DNA of 64,000 nucleotides, taken from positions 186,001 to 250,000 of the forward strand of contig NZ_VHIV01000001.1 in the NCBI RefSeq assembly GCF_006494425.1. Reading direction: 5' to 3'. This DNA is from Bacillus dicomae. Lineage in GTDB: Bacteria; Bacillota; Bacilli; Bacillales; Bacillaceae_G. Each line of letters opens with the position of its first letter. Within the stretch, counting starts at the first letter, position 1. Under the pieces are notes generated by a model, which did no database searches, was not told where the DNA came from, and saw only the letters and a list, made by a program, of their open reading frames with translations. The position numbers and the translations under genes were made by a program. This document shows positions 53,394 to 64,000 of this stretch, piece by piece.

Positions 53394-54242
53394 ATGAGAA
53401 TCCATAAAATCTTAAATAACAATGTTGTTTGTACGATGAAGGATAATGAGACAGAAGTTGTACTTATGGGCAGAGGTTTGGGATTTCAGAAAAAAGTCGG
53501 CGATACGATTGATGAATCTAAGATAGAAAAGACCTTTGTGCTAGAAACAAGGGAATTATCAGAGAAACTCGCTAGGTTGCTAACTGAAATTCCTGTAGAA
53601 AATTTAGAGATTACAGAGAGAATTATTCAGTTTGCTAAGAAAGTTTTGCCGGGAACTTTAAGTGATTATATTTATCTTACATTAACGGATCACTTAAGTT
53701 TCGCCTTAACTCGGCATACAGAAGGAATGGATCTCAAAAATACTTTGCTTTGGGAGATTAAGAGGTTCTATCAGAAAGAGTTTGAAATTGGTCTACAAGC
53801 TTTGAACATCATTGAAGAAGAGACTGGGTTTAGACTTTCTGAAGATGAAGCAGGGTCAATTGCTTTGCATCTTGTTAATGCGCAGCAAGGTGAGCCAGCA
53901 ATGCAACAAACGGTAGTGATGACGAAAATCGTCCAAGATATTTTAAATGTTGTAAAGTACCACTATAAGATGAACTTAGATGAGAATTCATTTAATTATA
54001 GTCGGTTTGTAACGCATTTACGATATTTTGCGCAGCGTTTAATGCAGAAGGAATTGCATTCGGCAGAGGATGATTTTTTATACGAGCAAGTGAAAAGTAA
54101 GTATGAAGAGGCATATTGTTGTACAGAAAAAATTGAAGCATACTTACGAAAAGCACATAATAGTCATCTTTCAAAAGATGAAAAGGTGTACTTGACGTTG
54201 CACATTCATCGTGTAACGAAACGCAATGAATTCTGTAATTGA
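53394..54242 (+). CDS. licT: LicT/BglG-type transcription antiterminator
   Basis: About 282 residues. The N-terminal CAT RNA-binding domain reads MRIHKILNNNVVCTM and GRGLGFQKKVGD. Two PRD domains follow with the regulatory His in LSDYIYLTLTDHLSFAL, EEETGFRLSEDEAGSIALH and later HLRYFAQR. It binds RAT hairpins when phosphorylated by HPr and not by the PTS permease. The ATG 53394 has AAGGCGGA upstream. Two RATs flank it, so it controls itself and bglP. Confidence 0.93.
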   Translation: MRIHKILNNNVVCTMKDNETEVVLMGRGLGFQKKVGDTIDESKIEKTFVLETRELSEKLARLLTEIPVENLEITERIIQFAKKVLPGTLSDYIYLTLTDHLSFALTRHTEGMDLKNTLLWEIKRFYQKEFEIGLQALNIIEEETGFRLSEDEAGSIALHLVNAQQGEPAMQQTVVMTKIVQDILNVVKYHYKMNLDENSFNYSRFVTHLRYFAQRLMQKELHSAEDDFLYEQVKSKYEEAYCCTEKIEAYLRKAHNSHLSKDEKVYLTLHIHRVTKRNEFCN

Positions 54243-54249
54243 ATAAACG

Positions 54250-54278
54250 GGATTGTTACTGTTTGGCAGGCAAAACCT
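54250..54278 (+). promoter_or_regulatory. Ribonucleic antiterminator (RAT) 2
   Basis: GGATTGTTACTGTTTGGCAG plus GCAAAACCT, differing from RAT 1 at one base (T for C), just after the licT stop. Confidence 0.92.
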
Positions 54279-54342
54279 AAATTGACTTGTAATGGAGTGA
54301 TTCGTATGTATCGCACCGTTATGGTTAGTTTAGGTTTTTTCT
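54274..54342 (+). terminator. RAT-controlled terminator 2
   Basis: AACCTAAATTGAC and GTTAGTTTAGGTT form the stem, followed by T6. It blocks entry into bglP without beta-glucoside. Confidence 0.92.
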
Positions 54343-54387
54343 TTTATAAAAATAATAAAGGGATGATTGTAGGGAGGGAAAGTTACT

Positions 54388-57815
<3,428 letters not shown>

Positions 57816-57823
57816 GGATGAAA

Positions 57824-57854
57824 GGAAGACATCTTAATGGATGTCTTCTTTTTT
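57824..57854 (+). terminator. Terminator after bglA
   Basis: GGAAGACATC and GATGTCTTC around TTAATG, followed by T6. Confidence 0.9.
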
Positions 57855-57904
57855 CGTTGTGAATAAAGTGCGGAGCTAGATTTCCCTTTACACAAACATA
57901 ACGG

Positions 57905-57936
57905 TATAATATAGTTAAGTTAAGTGAACTTAACTA
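57905..57936. promoter_or_regulatory. MarR promoter and operator
   Basis: TATAAT (57905-57910) is followed directly by TAGTTAAGTT, AAGTG, AACTTAACTA (57912-57936), a perfect 10-bp-arm inverted repeat over the expected transcription start. This fits autorepression by the MarR-family protein. Confidence 0.75.
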
Positions 57937-57974
57937 TTGGATAAAACAAAATAACAGCATGGAGGAAGAGTGCT

Positions 57975-58433
57975 ATGACTAGAACGTATAAAGAAATAAT
58001 TAATGAAATGAACCGAGCCTATAATGAATTCTACATTTTACTATTTCAGGAGTTGAAAGATGAGTACGGTCTTACAGGACAGCAAGAGAGTATGTTATTT
58101 CATATTCATTTAAATGAAAACACGACAGCAAATCATATTGCGACTACTTTTAATATATCGAAAAGCGCTGTGAGCCAAGTTTTATCGAAATTGGAAAAGC
58201 AGAAGATGATTTCAAAACAAGTAAATCCTAATAATAAAAGGGAGTATTTCCTTACACTTGGTCCAAACGGTAGTAAGTATATGGAGCAGTTGTCTGAGTT
58301 AGATGATGTATTAATTGAGAAGTATTTTTCAAAAATCGATATCGGTGCTTTAGAACAAATGACGGATACGTTAAAGAAAATAAATAAAGTGATATTGGAA
58401 GAAAAACAGAAGGATCTTGATTGTAATGAGTAA
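57975..58433 (+). CDS. MarR-family transcriptional regulator
   Basis: 152 residues, winged helix of the MarR type: LTGQQESMLFHIH, then TANHIATTFNISKSAVSQVL, then SKQVNPNNKREYFLTL, and a C-terminal dimerisation helix. GGAGGAAG lies before ATG 57975. The phosphatidylserine synthase and AtpI-like genes follow in the same direction with small gaps, so it may control membrane-lipid genes. The ligand is unknown. Confidence 0.85.
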   Translation: MTRTYKEIINEMNRAYNEFYILLFQELKDEYGLTGQQESMLFHIHLNENTTANHIATTFNISKSAVSQVLSKLEKQKMISKQVNPNNKREYFLTLGPNGSKYMEQLSELDDVLIEKYFSKIDIGALEQMTDTLKKINKVILEEKQKDLDCNE

Positions 58434-58476
58434 GAACTTAGATGAGGTAATGAGTAGAAAGGAGGAGAAGCGTGTG

Positions 58477-59010
58477 ATGAGTTACATACCAAATATGATT
58501 ACGATAGCAAACTTTGTATGTGGGCTTCTCGCTATTCACGCTGTTTTCGTTCACGATATGTATGGTGCAGCTATGTTCATTATTACAGGTATGGTATTTG
58601 ATCTGTTTGATGGCATGGTTGCTCGGAAACTAGATGCTGTTTCGGAAATTGGCGGAGAGTTAGACTCATTTGCAGATTTAGTTACCTTTGGCGTGGCACC
58701 GTCTATTCTTGCATATAGTGTCGCGTTAAAAGATTTGCAGTCTATTGGGATGATATGTGCGCTTGCTTATAGTATTTGCGGAATGCTGCGGCTTGCGAGA
58801 TTTAACACACAACAAAGCAAACTCCCGACATTTATCGGCATGCCCATTCCATTCGCGGCGATGTGTCTTCTTATTCTATGCTTTTTAAATAATCCAGTTT
58901 CCGTGGCGTTTGGCACATGCGTACTCGCTTATTTAATGGTGAGTAAAATCAAATTCCCTCATTTTAAAAAAGATATATCGGAAAGCTTGAAGTCCGAAAG
59001 ATGGAATTAA
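58477..59010 (+). CDS. pssA: CDP-diacylglycerol-serine O-phosphatidyltransferase
   Basis: 177 residues, the same length as B. subtilis PssA as I recall it. It joins CDP-diacylglycerol and serine to make phosphatidylserine at the membrane. The CDP-alcohol phosphotransferase motif is DLFDGMVARKL, then GELDSFADLV with its catalytic acids. Several helices follow. ATG 58477 (MSYIPNMIT) fits the family start and has GGAGGAG 9 bp upstream; in-frame starts upstream overlap marR and precede that site. Confidence 0.9.
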   Translation: MSYIPNMITIANFVCGLLAIHAVFVHDMYGAAMFIITGMVFDLFDGMVARKLDAVSEIGGELDSFADLVTFGVAPSILAYSVALKDLQSIGMICALAYSICGMLRLARFNTQQSKLPTFIGMPIPFAAMCLLILCFLNNPVSVAFGTCVLAYLMVSKIKFPHFKKDISESLKSERWN

Positions 59011-59032
59011 AGAGAAAGGTAAGGAGCAGAAC

Positions 59033-59404
59033 ATGATTCGTATGGCATTAAGATCATTCAACATACAAATATATTGTTTGCTAGGCGTAATGTTATTGGG
59101 ATGGTTGATGACACCTTTTTCAGCCCAGTTCGTAGGGATAAGCATTGGCCTTTTAGTAAGTATGTACTGCGCCTGGATTTTAGGAAGGCGTATTGAAAAG
59201 TTCGGAGATAGCATTGTAAAAAAAGAAAAAGCACCGATGCTCGGAATGATGAATCGGTTCGCAGCCGCAATACTCGGTGCGATTATTATGTATGAAATTG
59301 AACACCGTGATTACATGTGGACATTTGCTGCTGGAATTATGGCTGGGTATTTCTTGATTATTGTTAATTTGGGGTATTACAGTATGAGGGATGCGAAGGA
59401 ATAG
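59033..59404 (+). CDS. Small four-helix membrane protein, AtpI-like
   Basis: 123 residues with four membrane helices in two pairs separated by a charged loop (RRIEKFGDSIVKKEKA). The RFAAAILGAIIMYEI and YFLIIVNLGYYSMRD segments resemble ATP synthase subunit I (AtpI) proteins, but no atp genes are near. It follows pssA by 22 bp with AAGGAG upstream and is probably the last gene of the marR-pssA unit. Function is unproven. Confidence 0.5.
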   Translation: MIRMALRSFNIQIYCLLGVMLLGWLMTPFSAQFVGISIGLLVSMYCAWILGRRIEKFGDSIVKKEKAPMLGMMNRFAAAILGAIIMYEIEHRDYMWTFAAGIMAGYFLIIVNLGYYSMRDAKE

Positions 59405-59434
59405 ATTAGTATACTTTAAATTAGAAATTAACAT

Positions 59435-59468
59435 CCGCCTCAAGCATAGAAAGATATACTTGAGGCGG
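59435..59468 (+). terminator. Terminator after the AtpI-like gene
   Basis: CCGCCTCAAG and CTTGAGGCGG around CATAGAAAGATATA. Its inner part is almost identical to the hairpin at 63673-63702. Confidence 0.75.
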
Positions 59469-59479
59469 ATTATTAACAC

Positions 59480-59551
59480 TTACAATAAAATCACTACAAT
59501 TCCCCAAAATAAAACAATGAAAGCAAGTGCTCCATTTTGGGTATGTTCTAT
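59480..59551 (-). pseudogene. Decayed copy of the 33-residue membrane peptide
   Basis: The minus strand starts with EHTQNGALAF in one frame and continues IVLFWGIVVILL in the next, matching EHNKNGILAL and IVLFVGLAFF of the gene at 51003-51104. One extra T in a TTTT run breaks the frame, and the start position carries ATA in place of ATG. Confidence 0.6.
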
Positions 59552-59555
59552 AAAA

Positions 59556-59990
59556 CTAGCTCTTCTTATTTTTTATTTTTTTAAACATAAATTTGTAAAT
59601 TAACCATGTGATAATTATTACTACAGGTGTAATTAATGCACCGTTAAACATTTTTTTTGATATGTATAACATATTTAAAATTAATAAAGAAATTATTGTA
59701 ATGATCATATTATATTTTGAAAAGGTTTCTACAAATTTAGAATGTGCAAATAACTTTTTGTATATAAAGTAAAAGATTACAAAAAGGATTGTTGTTACTA
59801 AACTAAAAACACTAATTTGAAGATAAAATATAACTATTAAATTTGTTACTGCTATTATCATTAACCAAAAAATTACAAAAAAATTAGATAAAACTTCTAC
59901 ACTTACTAATAGAGCTCCTAGCGTTGCAATAAAAGCAGCAATTTTATTTGAGGAATCATCTTTGTTATTAGAAGAATTTTGTCTATTCAT
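59556..59990 (-). CDS. Hypothetical four-helix membrane protein
   Basis: 144 residues. A polar, Asn/Ser-rich N-terminus is followed by four hydrophobic helices and a Lys-rich tail. I do not recognise a family. It follows the gene at 60017-60835 on the same strand after 26 bp, so the two are probably co-transcribed; a toxin/immunity or secretion partner role is possible but unproven. Strongly AT-rich. Confidence 0.55.
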   Translation of the reverse strand: MNRQNSSNNKDDSSNKIAAFIATLGALLVSVEVLSNFFVIFWLMIIAVTNLIVIFYLQISVFSLVTTILFVIFYFIYKKLFAHSKFVETFSKYNMIITIISLLILNMLYISKKMFNGALITPVVIIITWLIYKFMFKKIKNKKS

Positions 59991-60016
59991 GAATAAAAAT
60001 CAGCTCCAATTTAATT

Positions 60017-60835
60017 TCAACGATTGTTAAGTAATTGATTTATTTTTTGCTCAAACAGGATATCATTGAGATTCGTTAATGATAATGTTCCATCATTTTG
60101 TTCATCTTGAGAAAACAACCATTGTTTTCCTTTGGTTTCAATAATAAAGAAGCCATTATCAGAAGTGATTTCTTTATTATCTTTTGTTTCAAGTTTTATT
60201 ACGCTATATATATTTTTTGTTGTTTTTAGGTCTTGTATGAATTCTTCTGCAGATTTTATATCAAAATCATGAGCAGTTAAAATTTTAATACTTTCTTGAG
60301 AGGGTAGTGTTATTAGTTTTTCAATGTTGTTTATTAAGTCAGTAGATATTGATCCATACTTTTTATTTTGCAAATGATCTTCTTTAATTGTAAGTTGTAA
60401 AAGAGTCTTTGATTCTACATATAATTGCTCATTGTTTATTTTTTGTAATTGATGGGTAATACCATTTAAACTTTGATATCCAATAATTGTTTTATCACTA
60501 AAATAGATATTTCCAGTTGTTGTTGTTGTGTTTTCAATATTAATTTTTTGTAATAGAAGCACGGTGGACGGATTGTTAATTATATTAAGCCATTGTTTTA
60601 AATCTGGTTGTATATCAATTTCTTCTTTATGTTGATCATATGTAATTAGATTCCTTGTTAAAAGTGAATGTGATACTGTCGAAACAATTATTTCTAATTC
60701 TTTTTCTGTAAGTTCATTTTCAAGATGTAAAATATCTTGGCGTAGATCAGTAAAAATTTGTTGTGATTGTTCTTGTGCACTTTTAAATTTATTTGCTGTT
60801 TCTTCTAATAGCTCAGGTGTTACTAAAATTTTCAA
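60017..60835 (-). CDS. Hypothetical protein with WXG100-like N-terminus
   Basis: 272 residues. The first ~45 (VTPELLEETANKFKSAQEQS) look like the first helix of a WXG100/type VII secretion substrate, but no W-x-G turn is visible. The rest is polar with many Thr, Asn and Lys and resembles no domain I know. The frame is intact, and a poor ribosome site (AAGGGGATAAAGAAAG) precedes the ATG. The downstream four-helix protein is probably in the same operon. Confidence 0.5.
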   Translation of the reverse strand: MKILVTPELLEETANKFKSAQEQSQQIFTDLRQDILHLENELTEKELEIIVSTVSHSLLTRNLITYDQHKEEIDIQPDLKQWLNIINNPSTVLLLQKINIENTTTTTGNIYFSDKTIIGYQSLNGITHQLQKINNEQLYVESKTLLQLTIKEDHLQNKKYGSISTDLINNIEKLITLPSQESIKILTAHDFDIKSAEEFIQDLKTTKNIYSVIKLETKDNKEITSDNGFFIIETKGKQWLFSQDEQNDGTLSLTNLNDILFEQKINQLLNNR

Positions 60836-60966
60836 CTTTCTTTATCCCCTTAAATAAGATAGCTGTGTATATGAAAAAAATTCCATATAGAAATGATTAT
60901 CTATTTTATATTATCAGAATTTCGTTTTATGTGGAATTGTATTATATGGTTGTTAGGCTTTTTTAA

Positions 60967-61370
60967 CTAGGCGCATACAAAAAAACAAGATGGGAACCTA
61001 GAGTCCCACCTTGTTTTATCACTAATTACCCACTCCAAATCCTCTACCTTAAGCAAATTGAGCGAAACATCTTTCATATCTAAAGAAGTTAGAAGGGTAC
61101 CAACTTTTACGAATGGAACTTGTGATCCTTCAAGCTCACATAAACGGCGAATGTGGTTTGCGAAAATGTATTGTTCCATTAATGGCGTTGTGCCGAGTCC
61201 GTTAATGAGGATGGCTAAGTTGTCACCTTTTCTACAGTGATAAATGCTTTTTAGTTTATTCATTAGTTCGATTGCTAATATTTCAGAAGAGGAAAGTGCT
61301 TTTTTACGGTAACCTTTTCACCGTGGATGCCGACGCCATAAAATACTTCATCGTCGTTTTTAAAAGAAAG
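60967..61370 (-). pseudogene. dhaK: Broken dihydroxyacetone kinase DhaK fragment
   Basis: From 61370 down, one frame codes for NDDEVFYGVGIHGEK. After a one-base shift at about 61310 the next frame gives GYRKKALSSSEILAIEL, GDNLAILINGLGTTPLMEQY and VPFVKVGTLLTSLDM, the C-terminal half of DhaK. The N-terminal half is missing, and the frame now runs through the original terminator (60979-61017) to a chance stop. No dhaL or dhaM is near. Confidence 0.8.
60979..61017 (-). terminator. Terminator of the dhaK remnant
   Basis: On the minus strand, ACAAGGTGGGA and TCCCATCTTGT (one mismatch) are followed by seven T. Confidence 0.75.
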
Positions 61371-61397
61371 GGAAGTAGCTATTTAGCAATCCCTTAA

Positions 61398-61838
61398 TTA
61401 ACATAATTCCTTAATAGTTTCTTTAGCAACTTCATTAGAAGCATCCAACTCTAAAATTTTATTACAAATTTCAATAGCCTTTTTATCAGAAATTAATTTG
61501 TCTGGTACGGAATGCAAAAAGAGTAATTGTAATAAACTATCCACATTTTCTTCGTTTGTTAACTCCACCGATCTTGTAGCATGATACAAAGCAGAATGAT
61601 ATGCTCCGTCTATATGACATAAAGGATTTACTAGTAAATCAAAGGCAAGGTCATGTAAATCACTTGATTCGTCTTTCATTAATAAATAATTTATAAAACT
61701 ATAGTTCGTAATACTACTATTTTCATAAGCAACATATAGCATTTCTTCTGAGAAGTCCTCAATGCTGTTGCTTTTAAATAATGTTTCAGCTTCTTCGAAA
61801 GCGGCCGAAGTGATTAGATTTTCTAGCTTTTTTAACAT
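61398..61838 (-). CDS. Hypothetical all-alpha protein
   Basis: About 146 residues, acidic and helical, with repeated motifs such as FEEAETLF and AIEICNKILELDASN that recall TPR-like or immunity proteins of toxin loci. The family is not recognised. The start at 61838 (MLKKLEN) has GGTGA upstream; a start five codons earlier overlaps that site. It stands alone, next to the dhaK remnant. Confidence 0.55.
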   Translation of the reverse strand: MLKKLENLITSAAFEEAETLFKSNSIEDFSEEMLYVAYENSSITNYSFINYLLMKDESSDLHDLAFDLLVNPLCHIDGAYHSALYHATRSVELTNEENVDSLLQLLFLHSVPDKLISDKKAIEICNKILELDASNEVAKETIKELC

Positions 61839-62038
61839 TATGTATTCACCCACGCATCACGAATTCGTAGTTCACCAAGTACCTTTTCATTCACGCTAAT
61901 TGTTTTCCACTAGTTAGACTTTCACATGATTATATATACTGCATTGATGAAAATACTACAAGGGTTGCATGTAAAGATTTAAGAAAAATTTTATGTTTAC
62001 CCCACTTTTTATTTTAAAAGTTTTCCCTATCCTATAAA

Positions 62039-62184
62039 GTGAAACTTTAATCAGTGGGGGGGTTCTTCATCCCCACTGATTATTAGTTGAACCAATCGGG
62101 CTTTTACGGGCAGTTGACCCTCCACCTAACTCCTTTGCTTTCGCTGAATTTTGAGGTGGGGGTCTTACTGCCCGTTAATGCGGG
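62039..62184 (-). repeat. bcr1-like interspersed repeat, inverted orientation
   Basis: 146 bp flanked by ATAAA (62034-62038 and 62185-62189), the reverse of TTTAT. The sequence is the reverse complement of the copies at 36026 and 43059. It fills most of the 390-bp gap before the second VanZ gene; the rest of the gap (61854-62033) shows nothing else. Confidence 0.85.
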
Positions 62185-62231
62185 ATAAATAACAAAGTCA
62201 TAGATGAAAATGTAAAGTTAGGGGATTCTAC

Positions 62232-62870
62232 ATGCATACAGAAGTTTTGATGAGTTATTTGTATACGTATTTTTTTACAATTATGTTTTGCATTGTATTT
62301 CAAATTGGATGTTATTTTAAAGCGAAAAGAACTATATCTATTCGGCATTTTCTATGGGTATATGTTTTTCTGTTCTATCTTTCGCTAGTGTATAAGGTGA
62401 CACAAATCGCGACTGTATGGGATATAAGTAGATATGAAACGTGGATTCGCGTCAGTCAAATTAACTTGACTCTATTTGATACGGCAGGTAGTACGACGTA
62501 TCTTTTGAACATTGTACTGTTTATGCCGTTAGGTTTTTTATTACCGACCATTTGGCCGCAATTTAGAAAAATGAAAAATACCGTATGCGCGGGATTCTTT
62601 TTTTCATTGGCAATTGAGTTAAATCAATTACTAAATAATAGAATTACAGATATTGATGATTTATTTACGAACACCCTCGGGGCGATTATTGGGTATGTAT
62701 TATATAGCGTTTTATTTAAAATGATATGTAAAAGAGAGGAAAAAAAGCTTGATAATAACTCTTCTCTAGTTATAAAATACGAGGCTATTTTTTGTTTAGT
62801 GTGTTCCTTTGTAGGTGCGATGTTAATTTATCATCCAGCTTTATTTGGAAGACCTGTCATCATTCAGTGA
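62232..62870 (+). CDS. VanZ-like family membrane protein (copy 2)
   Basis: 212 residues, paralogue of 3494-4132 with the same length and helices (LNIVLFMPLGFLLPTIWPQF, FSLAIELNQLL, TDIDDLFTNTLGAIIGY). The leader of about 38 bases before the ATG is also conserved with copy 1. A bcr1-like repeat sits 47 bp upstream, unlike copy 1. The role in glycopeptide response is only inferred from the family. Confidence 0.82.
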   Translation: MHTEVLMSYLYTYFFTIMFCIVFQIGCYFKAKRTISIRHFLWVYVFLFYLSLVYKVTQIATVWDISRYETWIRVSQINLTLFDTAGSTTYLLNIVLFMPLGFLLPTIWPQFRKMKNTVCAGFFFSLAIELNQLLNNRITDIDDLFTNTLGAIIGYVLYSVLFKMICKREEKKLDNNSSLVIKYEAIFCLVCSFVGAMLIYHPALFGRPVIIQ

Positions 62871-63010
62871 GGTGATTATGCCCTTGTGCAATCTCGTTTA
62901 TAAAATGATTCTAGTTCTCCACGCTCAAACACGGTAAAATGCGAATGATTCATCCCTTTTTCTAACTTAATAGATGCAGTTTATGTATTACATGATAGGC
63001 AGGTGTAAAT

Positions 63011-63646
63011 GTGTTACATGTTCAATTATCTCAATACGTACTAAAAGAGTCTAAACCAGCTCTTCATACAGATGAAAAACGAGTGTATATGTTAAAAGAT
63101 GAAGGGTTATCACCGTATCCTATTTATTTAAATCACCCTATTATAATAGGAGTGGGAACGAATTGGAATCAGCATACTGGATTCGAAGAAATCATTAAAG
63201 GATTTATGGGTACACATAACAAATCTCCTATGTATATGTTATTTGAAACTTATTTGTGTAGAGACTTTATTGAAGATTTTTTAGAAGAGAATACATTTCA
63301 TTTTGAGCTGATTTTTACTAATAAGAAAAGGGATACGAACTTTTTTAAAGTGTTAATTACCAATAGTGATGATATCACTACACTTATGAAGTATTTCTTC
63401 CAATCAGCACAAGATTCTCTCTATACGTTATTAAGCTATTCAGCAGACTGTAAGATTATCAGTAATCGTACTGGTGAGATTGAAATAAAGGCTGACAGTT
63501 TCTATCCAAGCTTTTCATTTATGTATGATGCGCAAGAATTATTTATTATTGGTGGAGAAGAAAAATGGTCAGATATCCATTATATAAAAAGATTTTTCCA
63601 TCTTGAGCAGATTACAGCTGAGCTAACTATTGATTTAAGAAAATGA
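63011..63646 (+). CDS. Hypothetical protein
   Basis: 211 residues starting GTG (MLHVQLSQYVLKES), with AGGTG upstream. No membrane helix or signal peptide. The sequence is a mixed alpha/beta globular protein with aromatic-rich segments (YPIYLNHPIIIGVGTNWNQH). I do not recognise it. It is followed by a terminator hairpin and appears monocistronic. Confidence 0.6.
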   Translation: MLHVQLSQYVLKESKPALHTDEKRVYMLKDEGLSPYPIYLNHPIIIGVGTNWNQHTGFEEIIKGFMGTHNKSPMYMLFETYLCRDFIEDFLEENTFHFELIFTNKKRDTNFFKVLITNSDDITTLMKYFFQSAQDSLYTLLSYSADCKIISNRTGEIEIKADSFYPSFSFMYDAQELFIIGGEEKWSDIHYIKRFFHLEQITAELTIDLRK

Positions 63647-63672
63647 GAGATGAGAAGGAATAGATGAGAAAA

Positions 63673-63707
63673 CCCTCAAGTATAGAACGATATACTTGAG
63701 GGCTTTT
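63673..63707 (+). terminator. Terminator after the hypothetical gene
   Basis: CCCTCAAGTATA and TATACTTGAGGG around GAACGA, then CTTTT. Nearly the same as 59435-59468. Confidence 0.85.
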
Positions 63708-63887
63708 ATGCATGAAGAAGGGCCTTATATCATATATTTTATTCTTCGTTCAATGTAAGTTTCATCCTAATTCCATTTATAAAAACAATGTGTTGAATAG
63801 ATAATGAAAGAAGGCTTTTCTATGTTTTCCTAGAATGAACAGTAATGTATAATCTAATTCCTTCATGTAATAAGGAGGCAGTAAAAT

Positions 63888-64000
63888 TTGAACAGGAAAA
63901 TTTGGTTTGTATTTACTTGTTTTGCTTTTTTAGTAGCTGGCTATGTTGTTGTCCAATATTTTATTATGGATGGATTTCAAACAGGGCTTGTAAAAGCGAA
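63888..64000 (+). CDS. Membrane protein, 3' part outside window
   Basis: The TTG at 63888 has AAGGAGG 9 bp upstream and codes for MNRKIWFVFTCFAFLVAGYV and a following aromatic helix end; the frame is open to the window edge. It begins with one membrane helix. The family cannot be named from 37 residues. Confidence 0.6.
   Translation, partial: MNRKIWFVFTCFAFLVAGYVVVQYFIMDGFQTGLVKA

Overview
The window is AT-rich, low-GC Gram-positive DNA and reads as chromosome of the Bacillus cereus group. Supporting signs are strong AGGAGG-type ribosome binding sites, YjcZ-type sporulation micropeptides, LicT/BglP beta-glucoside genes, a CitST-like tricarboxylate locus, and four copies (three full, one truncated) of a ~148-bp repeat flanked by TTTAT that matches what I know of the group's bcr1 element. 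No rRNA, tRNA or CRISPR array was seen.

Layout. 1-0.75 kb: the end of an oligopeptide ABC-transporter ATPase. 1.25-5.4 kb: an orphan VanR/VanS two-component system without vanHAX, a VanZ-like gene and a glycerophosphodiester phosphodiesterase. 5.7-10.55 kb: an MHS-family MFS transporter divergent from a CitS/CitT-type two-component system and a TctC-type lipoprotein. 10.7-23.8 kb: a complete type 1 BREX phage-defence system (brxA, brxB, brxC, pglX, then pglZ, brxL), with an internal extended -10 promoter before pglZ. 24.35-29.5 kb: an McrB-like AAA protein, a DUF2357/PD-(D/E)XK McrC-type partner and a further PD-(D/E)XK protein. A decayed 3' half of a second tctC lies between the two defence modules, so BREX is bracketed by tctC sequence.

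29.7-35 kb: small membrane proteins, a MerR regulator, a MazG-like hydrolase, an orphan DnaD-like/DnaB-like replication pair and a decayed membrane gene. 35.1-38.1 kb: a TrmB regulator and a TauE/SafE exporter, bracketed by the intact EamA gene and a duplicate of that gene's 3' end. 38.2-39.6 kb: a TnpB-only IS200/IS605-type element inserted in the loop of a terminator hairpin. 39.8-44.7 kb: a sigma-54 activator, a perfect 18-bp-arm inverted repeat, a canonical -24/-12 promoter, a PuuD-like hydrolase and a YfcC-like transporter, with repeat copies inside the operon.

44.8-48.4 kb: a TetR/EmrB-type drug efflux pair and a PadR-controlled split permease, both with clear operators. 48.5-53 kb: sporulation micropeptides, an alpha/beta hydrolase, a CGNR protein and an HPP protein. 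53.2-57.8 kb: the licT-bglP-bglA beta-glucoside operon with two RNA antiterminators. 57.9-59.4 kb: MarR, phosphatidylserine synthase and an AtpI-like protein. 59.5-64 kb: a mixed region with a membrane protein, a protein with a WXG100-like N-terminus, a broken dhaK, a second VanZ paralogue and an open gene at the window edge.

How the genes work together: BREX (methylation-guided block of phage replication) and the McrBC-type module (which classically cuts modified DNA) form a two-layer defence island next to a metabolite-uptake locus. Several accessory cassettes carry footprints of insertion at 3' gene ends or terminators.
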